This document shows positions 49,401 through 61,400 of a stretch of DNA of 64,000 nucleotides, piece after piece. Source of the DNA: Sipunculus nudus (taxonomy: Eukaryota > Annelida > Sipuncula > Golfingiida > Sipunculidae). Where the stretch lies: contig CM049316.1 of assembly GCA_026874595.1 (NCBI GenBank), positions 66,195,176 through 66,259,175 of the forward strand, in the 5' to 3' direction. The notes beneath the pieces were generated by a model that ran no database searches, had not been told where the DNA came from, and worked only from the letters and a program-made list of their open reading frames with translations. The stretch's first letter is position 1, and each line of letters begins with the position of its first letter. Both the position numbers and the translations under genes were made by a program.

Positions 49401-52400
49401 ATCAAAATTTTTAAATATTTTTGTCATGTGAGTCATCTAAAGTGCTGATTACTTTAATTTTTTCTCTTCCTCTCTCCCCAACAGATTTCATCCACAATGG
49501 TTTGCTGCTAGATAAATTTATTAACAGGAAGGATAAATATTGAGCTGTATCACTGTTCTTTGAATGCATCATATGTATCTTCAGTGAGACTAAGTGTACA
49601 TGATTACAATGTGATCTGTTTGTTATATTTTAGTTGAATAAACATTTGCAAGACCAAGTTGAGCAGTTAGAAGCAGTTGCCTGGTAGGTGTTCTTATTCT
49701 AGTCCATTCCAGTACCCCTGCCCATCTGATTTTCACGATTATTTCCACATAAGACAAACTTGCCAAGCAAAATTTGCATCATTTGCAGAAGGAGGAAAAT
49801 GCGTGACTTCCAGTGTCCTCCTGCTCATGATATCAATATTATTCACTGTACTGCCCGGTTGACATGTCTCATATACATCCGTAGTTCATGGCATCCCTAA
49901 CAAGTGACCATTGTTTATCATCCTTGGATATGGATATGAGATAATATGACATAACAGTGAAGCGCGTGCATGAAGAGAAAACAGATCTCACTATAAACAG
50001 GGGTCGGCAGCTCTTGATTATTGGTCCTATGAATGTGGTGCCTCTTTTGTGTGTAATGTTTATTATGACGTCATCACTGTTCTCTGTCATGTACATTTCA
50101 TAGTCTGGTTGCAAGATGTCACTACAGAATAGACTAGTTTCTCATAAAATGGTTAAAATTATTTACAGGAAAATGAAATAATGTAGGCTATTATTTCCAA
50201 AATAGTTAAATACACATTTTCCTCTTTCTGCCCTAAAGTTATGGATGTATTTGACCTGCAATAATACAATCATGTAAAAACAGGTGGACAGGAATGGTGG
50301 AATGGACTATAGTCATATGAGTTGTATCATTGGGCTAGAGTTAGAATTTTCTATTTAGGTTGGTAGTGAAATTTATTCACCAATGCATTTGAATTCTCAG
50401 CAATTACTACATACATATTATTCTTAAATGTGGTATGATTATTTAACCAGCTTTATCCAATTTAACAAAATAGATGTTGATGCCTGCAGAATGTACGCAT
50501 TTCTCAATATTTTGCATTGCAAGTGTATTTATGAGGTTTTATAAGTACAACAGAGAAGTCACAACACAGAATTTATAAGATATGTTTAAAAAAATTATTT
50601 CACAGGAAACATATCATAAATTCATTGGTGGCTAAAGGGTAGACAGCCATTGGTATGCCAGGTCTTGACATTTTTATAATGGTTCTGTGTAATCTTTAAG
50701 CAGTTACTTCCATTTGTTGATTTAAAACTACTTTTCATCACACTGATCACATCAGATTCATAATTTAGGAGATTTTTCAATTAAGAACCTTATGAATAAT
50801 AGAGAATCATACCATTAGTTCATTCATATATATAAATTATTACGTAAATACTAAATACTAATATTATGCAGTCAGAGGAAGAAGGGAAGCATTCAAGACG
50901 AGTGTGAGAGGACGGTAGCTCAGTTCCTGGAGACTCCAGTAGCATCTTGCATACAGCAGTCCATCGCTGGGGAGCTGGTTAGGCTGTACAAAGGGGAACA
51001 TGACCAGAAGAGGTTCGCCGTCAGGTCATCAGCAGCAGGTAAGGTATTCTTGCATTCCCAGGCCTGCAATGAGTTCAAAAGTTGATTGATCTGATAACCT
51101 TGACTGTTTATTAAAATTTGTTTGTTAATTAGGACTACCAGCATATCACTAGGTCTTACTTTAGGACAGGTCTTTGTGACTTTGTATGGGGCTGGGTTTT
51201 CCATTGCCAGGTTTGGAAGGGACAGGTTTTCAAAGGTCTGAGGGTTGACATGGGCCGAGTTGATTGGCACAGTTTCTGATAGATGGCCTCTTCTGAAATA
51301 ATTTCCAATTTCTCAGGATTTATGGTAAAATATGAACAATGCTAACCCCTCCCTCCCTCTTAGGACATACATGGCATCATTACCAACAATTTATGACAAA
51401 AAAATGTTTATTTTCAAGGAAGTGGCCACAGGAGTTGTGATGCCACCAGATATCAGTTCTAATATTATTTTTTTGGCCATTGCCAGGAATAAATATTAAT
51501 TCATTGCCATATTAAAAATTGAGGACATATTCTTCACTCAGAGGAAAGATTAATTTATAATTTATGCAAAATTATTTTTAAGTTATTTTAATGATCATAT
51601 GATTTTTTGCTCAGCTTACTATAAGTCATCTGAGCTATAGTTGTGGTCCTTTGTCCGTCGTCCAGCCGTCCGGCCGTTAACAGGGCACGTTTTGAAACCG
51701 TTGGACCTACAATTCCAAAATTTTGCATACCATTAGATGTCCCCAAAATCTTCTACCATACCGAAAATTGGGTCATTAGGACTTCGTTCCTTCGAGATAT
51801 TAAGCAAAAACCTCAGTTTTCCACAAAAAAGCCATTGTTACACTTCAGGGCTGCCTAATATAAAAAAAACTGATCTGTTTTTGATCATATTTAGTATTCA
51901 CCTTCTTTCATACATTTTCTATGAACATACAAAAAATTAGGTCAGTGTTGGGTATTATTTTGAAGATATGGGCCAAAATATAATGCAATTTAAAAAAAAA
52001 TCAGGAAATATATTAATTCACCTAACATTAGAATTGCTGAAGCTAGAGACTTTTTTTCAGGAATATAACTTTATTTAATCAAGATTCAATTGTTTACCCA
52101 AAATTATTTCTGAATTTTGCACATTTTTCAAGTTATTAGCATAAATCAATACCTTAAATTTTGTCCAACTTTGGCAATGGCACGTTTTTTCCCTGTAATT
52201 ACTGTTGATTCAATTGTTTACCCAAAATTAGTTCTGAATTTTGCAAATTTTTCAAGTTATTAGCATAAATCAATACCTTAAATTTTGTCCAACTTTGGCA
52301 ATGGCACATTTTTTCCCTGTAACCACTGTTGATTTAATTTTCACAGCATATATACATAAGGATTTAATCTTTTAAAATCTGAAATTTCAAAGGAATTGAT

Positions 52401-55400
52401 TGAAAAGAGTAGCTTTTATTCAAGTTTTCATACACCATGTCAAGTGTTGTTTACATCTAGCCCACCTGGTAGTACTGCCTTCACTCGCATTATGTAACCC
52501 ACCCCAGGCAGCTTGTCTTGGCTCAGCTTGGCCACTACCAGCAAGCTTCCCCTCTGCCCTGCACTCCCCCCCCCCCCCCCTCCCCCAGATGGTGCATAAA
52601 CTAGATGAATGTTATTATTTTCTTTATTTGATTTTATTCTTATTCTAGGCTATGCTACATTTTAGATTTTGTATTGTACCACCAGGGTTACAATGATTAA
52701 AGTGCACATTTAGTTGTGTCCACAAAGTGGTGTATTGCTATGAAAGTGTTACATCAGATAAGTAATTCCTTACTTCAGAAGAGAAAAAACTTCACCAGGT
52801 GTGAAATTGACTATTAATTCCAGTAATAAATTAAACCTGGGATGGTAATTAGCACAATGATGTTGTTTGTCCCTCATTCAACCAACAGTGTGTAAACTTT
52901 ATTTGAAAAGATGTTTTATTTCATCAAATTTACTGAACCTTTTATTTTATTTCGGTGAATAAAATAAAGCATATACTGAAAACTCGAATGTGCAAAACTT
53001 TTTAATAGTGATTCAAGGAATAATCTTGTAGATGCCATATTGTGGCATTATTTTCTTTTAAATTCTGTTTAAACATTTGTGATTTAAAAATAATAAAATA
53101 TATGTGTATGCATAATAAGACCAAATATGAGCTACACTCTGGATATATAATGATTGCAATTTTTGCAACAATTCTAATATTTTTACTTATATTTTCAGTT
53201 TTTTTACTCTGTATATATAGTGATTGCAACAATTCTAATATTTTAACTTATATTTTCAGGTTTTTTTTTATTAAAAATTTATAAAACCTGTAAATAAAAA
53301 AAATGATTCAGATAAAAACTTCTTCATGGAAAAAGTGGATATGCTAAGAAAATAGGCTTATATATAAACTTAAATGCATTATTACCTTGAAAGTGAAATA
53401 AAGGTATTAGTCCATTCTGTCCACTTGCCTGTCCATCTGTAAATTTTCATATGCATCACAGTATCTCAAAACTTTTACTGTTTTTCTTCATGACAGTCTT
53501 GTCAGAGTATTAGTTTGCAATCATATATTTAAAACTTTACTATAACCAAGTAGGAGGGCCCCTTTCCTCTTAGCTTCTCATATTCTTATATAAATGAAAA
53601 ACATTAAAATAGAATATTTCTACATCCACCTTCGTGCTGCCCTCACTTTTTCCTTCTCTGAACCCCATCCCAAAGTCAGCCTCAGTAAACAAGAACAAGA
53701 TGAATCAGATATATTCATACTTTAATATTTTGTATAACTATTCGTCCATAGGTACCTATGTACATGCCAGAAATTATGTCAATATTCTGTAATATGTAGA
53801 CATAGTGGACATCACAATGTACCTTGTTAAGACTAAAGAGATATTGTGTCATACAGTCACAAATTCATAAATCCCTTCATCAGCATAGCTAATCATAACA
53901 TCATATCTGTCAAATTGAAATCTTGCAGACTTCCATACACTTTAGATCCTTCAACAAATAGCCTTCTCATCATTCTACTACTGCTTATTACTGCTGTCAT
54001 TGCATTCATATTTGCTCAAATATATCACAATTTTCAACCCCTCCTAAATAAATAAAAAATAAACCACTATATTTTACTCCATTAATCCTTCAGTCAGGTA
54101 ATTTCAATTATCATTTACTCACATATTACATTACATTCCTTTATAATAGCCCAACATATCCATGATATTCATAAGCTTTATCGACTCGATATAGTATCAC
54201 AGTGGAGAAACATTTATAGTCCAATCACAATCAGCTGAGCGCTGTGACCCAGTGTCATGCAGGGCCACATTTTATTTTGAATCAGCTAGTAGTATGCAAC
54301 ACATTGTACCAAGCATGTATATGTATTCAGTCACTTACCAGTAAATACAGTCAACCCCTGGTAAATCTGACCATGTAATTTAAAAATGTGCATTCATATG
54401 CATGTGCCTTTGCTCAGAAAATTCTGATAAGATTCAAATCTCCATGATCAACTTCACTCTCTGGTTCTGTTTTTTGTTATTTCTAAAAAAAATTGCATCC
54501 ATGGTGATTGTAACCATACACTAGACCCTCAATCCATGCACTGACTGCACATATAAAGCCTTGGTCTCACTTGCCATGCCCTTCTACAGTGTCTCACGGT
54601 TCAGCTACGGCAAACCAGAAAGTGGCAGTGTCGGGAATGAACATGATAAATTAAAGGCTGTGTTCTCATGACATTCATTGGCATGTTCTTCCCACAGTAA
54701 TATACGTTCATCACCAGAGCTGCTACTGTAATAGTTATTAGCTACTGTAATAGCTGCTACTGTAATAGCCGTGGCTTGCCGTAGAAGGACGTGGGTAAGC
54801 CATGTTCTTCCCAGTGCTGTCCATGTTCTTGCTACGGCACTGCTACTCTTATGGCAGTGTCAAGGCAGCGACATGGTAACCTGGTTCAGTCACGTTTTCC
54901 TATGGCAATGGGCCATGTTCTGGGGTGACAAGAGGATTTACCGTGGTCCAGCTCCCAGGGTTTGAAACGCCAAATCAGTTCTATCCAGATGCCACAGGGT
55001 GCACATTTCTGTGTTAGGGACCACGTTCTGTCCCGTTCCTTTTGAACATTTCAAAGAGAAGGTGGACCTCGCACGACCATTCACGTTCATTCATGTCCCC
55101 GTACGGTGTCCTATGGTAAAGACCACGTCCTGCCAAGTCCTCCAACGACCGTCAAGACTGTGGTGAAACATAGACAGAACATGGTAAGTGAGATGTAGAC
55201 TTTACCTGAGACAGATTTTCACACTTTATAAACCCCGTAGAGTCGTAGAACATTACTCTCTTCATCAGTTAAATGGAAACTTGTGATACCTCAGTCCACA
55301 AACAAAGATGGTGCAGGTCCATACAAGTAATCGGTGCCAAACTTTTATGGAATGAACTTTCACCTGACCTTTGATATTCATTGTTGCAAGACACATTCAA

Positions 55401-58400
55401 GAAGTACCTTAAGACCTTGGTGTTTAAACAAAGGTTTGAATAATTTTAACACTGGGGGATCATTACAGGAACTCAATGCAATATACTTATTTATTTATAT
55501 TTAATGTGACTTGAATTTCAATATGATTTTAAAGGTAAATGAGCATAGAAATACATGTACTTTTGCACATACAAATTAATCTATCTATATATTACTAAAA
55601 TGGTCCTGTGTGTTTGTCCCAGAAAACCAGCAAAAATGGGCCGTGACAGTGGGCCAGTTTTGCTATCAGCGTCAGTCAGATGTCCTATCTTACAAAACGT
55701 ACACCAATTTGGCCCTTTCACCGGCACACAATTGAATTCTGGGCAGCATCACATCACAGGTCTGTCGCACAAGATCACACCACTCACCACCTTGCCATTG
55801 CTGACCTTCAATTTGGCCCATTATCACAAAGACATGCATATATAATTGGTTCTGTATTGAGCACAAGACATTGCTACCTTATGGGTCTTGGGATTTTATG
55901 CCTTACGGGGAGTGGGACACACTTTGCGGTAATATGGCAGTATACCCTTCTTCTGGAACTGGTCCCCATTGTCTAGTGAATAATAACAATTTCTTGTGTG
56001 TTTGATTGACAGGTGAAGACAGTGAGGACATGTCAGCAGCAGGTCAGATGGAGACTTATCTTGGGGTAAAGGGGTTCCAGCAGGTACAGTTCATTTCTCA
56101 CCTGAGGCATGGGTGTTCAGTGTAATATTTTTATATTTTCTTATTTTCATGTATATGATACTAGGTTTAGGTATAGTAGTTAACCTTCAAGAGTCTGTGA
56201 TCTCAGTAGATATGGGAACTCAAGAAGAGTTCCTGGTTTATCTCACTTTAATTAGATTATTAGGGTATGGAAAATAGAAAGCGTTATTCAGCTCTAAATT
56301 TTGTTGATACCTGTCCCCTTGCCACCAACCTCTCTGCAGATAGATTCTTGCCTGGATGTTGTCCTCAGAGTATTTTGTGTCACATCCCCACACCCTTACA
56401 TAACCTTGACAGGTTTGTTTCCCATGTTTTTTTTTAATGCTCATGGGGGCAGCCATTTTGAGTAGATACTAAAACCTGGATGTCACCAGTCTCATGTTGA
56501 AATTATTTGTTACCTACTAGAAAAACATAAATTGTCTGCACTAACAAAATAAGACATTGGTTTTCTTCACGCTATTTCTAAAATTTGTTTTAGTTAATCT
56601 GTTCTTTCACAAATTATTTACTCCAGTTTGATCAGAGAGAGCTGTTTTCTAATGAAAAAAAAATCTTTCAATGAACTCTTTTTCATCTGAAAAGGGGAGA
56701 TCAACATGGCCCAATTTGCTTATTAATAGAAGATAAGAAGTATTCTGCAGGTTATTGAGACAAAGGTTTTTCAAGATTCCAATATTTAATAGTTTATTGA
56801 TGGATATTATGTTAATATTACAGATGTTTGATTCTGTAGTGAAGTGCTGGGCCTCACACTTCACATTCCAGGCCGTGGAGTACAGAAGGTAGGTCAATGT
56901 TCAACAAATTTTAAGTTCATCAAGGGTTTATGGAATTTTAATATTTATATTTAATAGTTGGGATAATGTCCAAAAAGTAGGATGTGCTGGGACACAGTGG
57001 CCAAAAATGGGGGATATATATTGGAACATTTCAGATTTTTTTATGAACCCTCTGTAAATGAATTGAAGATTGAGCCACTTTATTTTCATCAGCCATTGCA
57101 AACTTTCTGTGGGGCAATCTACAAAAAGCCAGGGACTCGCACATGTGTGACTGTAGAATAATCTTGTGTAAGTAATAACTACTGGTTTTATATTTCAGAC
57201 AGCATGGTCAGCCTATCATGTCCAGTATGGGAGTAGTGGTCCAGGAGATGGTGACATCACAAGCCTCAGGTATTATCTCTCCCCTCCTGGGGGGGGGGAG
57301 ACATATAGTGTTTGGTCTGTCTTCCGTCGGGGTCGGCATCCGTCGTCTGTGTCATTTCGTGTGAACCTTTTATGTATAAAGATGTGAATGTGTCCTGTTG
57401 AAGTGTTTTAATTGATTACTACCTTAAAATAAAGCAGCTGAACATAATTGATTTTATTGATAACATGCATTTTTAACTATAGCGTTCACTCTTTCTCCGG
57501 CTTCTGTCTGTCTGTCTGTCTGTTTATCAATGTCTTCCTAGTCATTTGAACGTTATGACCCCTGGGTCACTTGTGTTAACTGGGTTGTTGGTTATTGCCA
57601 GCTTGATTTTGATACATCAGTTGATACTCAGGCCAATATGAAGACAATACCATACAAGCTGTTATTAATAACAATATTGGGCCTGGTGTCTGGAAATCAC
57701 TTAGGATGTAAATTGGCTGCAGGAAAATAAACTTAGCTCAGGACCAAAATTTACAAGATAACAAAATTGGTCACAATAGGTCATAAATTTTGATAAGAAA
57801 TAAGCTAAGGAAGTGGCCTATAGTTGTCCATTCACAACTGGTCAGTTGTTGCATTTATTACTTTTGGCTTTCAGTACACTCAATGATATATAAATAACAT
57901 CTGCTTTTATGAATTTTGCCAAGGATTTTGATTTATTTTTCCACTTACATTTATAACTTATCATTCTGTCCTGCAGGTGTATTGTTTACAAGGGACCCGT
58001 TGACAGGAAACCCAGCATCCATGACCCTCAATGCAAATTATGGTCTTGGAGAGGTTAGTTAATATAAAATGTGTAATGTTTATAGATAACTTTTTTGGTT
58101 CTTATAAGTATTGTAGAATTCTGTCATCTTTATAATTTTATATTCTGACAAGTATTGTTGAATTCTGTCTGCTGTATAATTATTTACGTCACATTTTTGT
58201 GTGTTTTTGTGGTGAATAAATGAATATTAATCAGTGGGTTTTAAAAATAGATAGAAAATACTAAGTTATATTTAGGGAATAGTTGTCCTTTTTCTTTTTT
58301 TGTCTTTGTTTTAAAAAGAATTGAGTGTTAGGTTTTGGGATTAAATTATATTAGATTGATAATAATAATAGTAATAATAGTTATTAAGATGATGTGTCAT

Positions 58401-61400
58401 AAGTCGTCATTCATGATTTTGTATCTTACATTTCATGAAGTATTACCAGTTAAATTGAATAAAAGGACATCATTTATGTACTTGTATAACTTTATATTTA
58501 ATCACATTCTTGAAACAAATTAGATAATTCTCACAGTGTCTTATTGTTGACTGTATATGTGACATGGTTGAATATTTGTGCTAACAAATTTCTTTTATTA
58601 TATTCAGAGTGTTGTGTCTGGAATATCAGAACCTGATACAATAACAATCTCAAGGTCATGGAATAACCAGGTCAAGGTCATGCAAAGGATTGTGGGAAGC
58701 AAGAAGACCCAAGTCAATATAAAAGGTAAAAATCTGTAAACCTGTGAATAGATTTGTTATCTCTCAATTACATAGGTTTTTTTATAGTTTACTTTCACAA
58801 CAGATTCAAGGCTTATTGTGCAGGTGCTTTTTATATGCCCTTCCTTATAGTGGACATATTATGGTATAACCATTTTAGAGTAGCTGCTACAACTTAATAG
58901 GGCTTTGATGGATTTTCTCTGAGTTACTGGTATAGACTACACGTGATCTGTTTGGGAGAGTTGCCCAGATTTTGCGCTTGTCGGGTGATTGACTGTTTAC
59001 ATTGCCAATGGTAACTTGATTGGTTGCTTGCTACCAGCTCTGATCATGATAATTCATTGAATGAATATGCTATTAAGGTTACATAGAGTTCATGGGTAGG
59101 TCAATTAATATCAAGCAGGGATGTTAGACCAGACATGTAGAATACATTTGTTGGACCATAAATATAGCTATCATCTCTATATTAAACTTGACAATTATTC
59201 ACATCAGCAAGTACATTTTGCATCTTTTAGGACTTGTTATCTTGCAGCTGGTGGAGGGACGGAGGAGATGGAGGTGAAGAAAGAAGAGGCATCAAAGTGC
59301 TGTATCCATGATGAGATCTGTACAAAGCTGGTTGACATAGGAATACAGGTGAGATGTATTTTATTAGTTATTTAACATTAGGACATTCTTCCTTTCCACC
59401 AGGACTTCTTAATGTATCCGCCAAAAAAGAGTTTTGCGGATACTATTTTTTCAGATCTCCTCTGTAACCACTGGATAGAATTTTACTGAACTCAGAATTA
59501 TAATCAGGTCACTTGTGAATTGCTGCACCCTAATTTTGTGTAGACCTCTGACCTTTTCTCTCTGCAGAGCGTCCATCTGTGCATCTGTTTTCACACATAA
59601 ACCCACATATCTTGGGACTTGGGCTGAAATTTTGCATGAGTGTAGCTCTTGGATAGCTTTATGACATACACAAAGCTGGTTGTGCCATCTACAACCATTT
59701 TTGCACAGTGTCCATATGTTTGTCTCCCTTATTGGCTAAAATCGCTCATGATCATATCTCTGCAGTGGTTGGGCATATCCACATGAAATTTCGCATGTGT
59801 ATACTTCTTGGATAGGTTTCTTTTTTTTATGACAGGTGACACCACCTACATTCACGTTTACGCTGCAGACATCCATGCTCATATCTCAGGACTGGTTTAA
59901 AGTTTTACTGGTTTCACAGTGTCCATCTGTTGATCTGTCTGTGGTAAAAATCACTCATATCTCTGCAGTGGTTTGACTTATCCACCTATAATTTTGCACG
60001 TGTATACATCTTGGATAGCTTTCTCATTCAAATGACAGGTGGCACCACCTATGATCATGTTTACAGGCACACATCCATGCTAATATGCAACTCATCTCAC
60101 TCTTATTTCCCCTAACCACTCAATATAAGAAGATACATGTCACTTGTTGACTACCAATATTCTAGTTAAATATATTTTCCTACAGTATCTGCTATATCCA
60201 GATGTAGATTTAAGTCACAAAAGTTTTGCTTGCAAAATATGGGGTTAAAAGTGCCTTAAAATGAATACAGATTGTTTAAATCTATCTTCATACTGGTTGA
60301 CTGTTGTGTATGAAGTCACTACATGTTAATATAATATATAAGTGATAAATTAGTATAATAAATGATAATGAGAAAATACTGGTTTCCTCTTTATTTTTAT
60401 ATGTTGTATTGATATATTTTATATATCAGTAGGAATGCTGATAGCATAAAGAAATATGCTGAAAAAAAGGGTTACCTCATATTTGCAGGCACTGGTGGGA
60501 CAGTGAATTTCCCCAATATAGAGAGGTGTCCATATTAGAGAGATTACAAAACTCTTAGTCAAAACTTTTTCATTGCACCAGCTGAAGTATTCATAATATA
60601 AAGGTGTATGTTATATAGAAGTGCCCAGAGTGAGAGCTGTACCAGTACCTTGCACTGTATTTTCAGCTGGAGAAGGCCTTTGGCAATCCTAGGGATATAG
60701 AATGGGCAGTGCATGATGGGAAGATCTACCTCCTACAGGTCAGGATGGTATTACTGCTTAAGTATTGAATTAACTATACATTTATTATGTGTTACTTCAT
60801 TTATTGTTTTAAACATAAATAGATCTTATTGGCATGAATAGACATAAATATGTTTGGCTGCCTTTCCATGAACATGATTTTCTGCGATGCAATGGCCTTG
60901 CGTTGGCATTGTGGTGGCGGCAGAATCACCCATGTGTTTTACCCATGTTGGCTTTCCATGGAAGGGGGGGTTCTCGCGGGACATCCGTGCAGCAAAAATG
61001 CCACGCGATTGCTGCGACATGCGTTTAATGCTCAGCTTCTCAAATCCTTCATAAGGCAGTATTTTTGCTGGGAAACATGGCTGTAGCAAGAGACCTACAT
61101 CACAACATACCCCAGAAAAATCGCGTTAATGAAAAAATTTCTGTTGGCACCATTATCTGTGCAGTGTGCCACACTCGGATGTCATGCTCATGGAAAGGCA
61201 GCCTGAGTCATGATGTGTATGTTTAGCTCCAAGATAATACATTGCAAATAATCTTAATCCTAAATAGAAATAGGTGCATTATACCTTTATTTAAGTGTCT
61301 ACTAAAGTGTTAACATTCATTTGTGGTAACAAACAGATACAGATGAAATATATGAATATTTCTTTGAAGTGAAATAATTTTTTAGTTTCTGTGTAAAGCT

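Noticed and set aside
54771-55976. Open frames near 54771 and 55555-55976
   Set aside because: They sit in an inverted-repeat element and intron 14. Two frames are open on one strand with unrelated low-information products.
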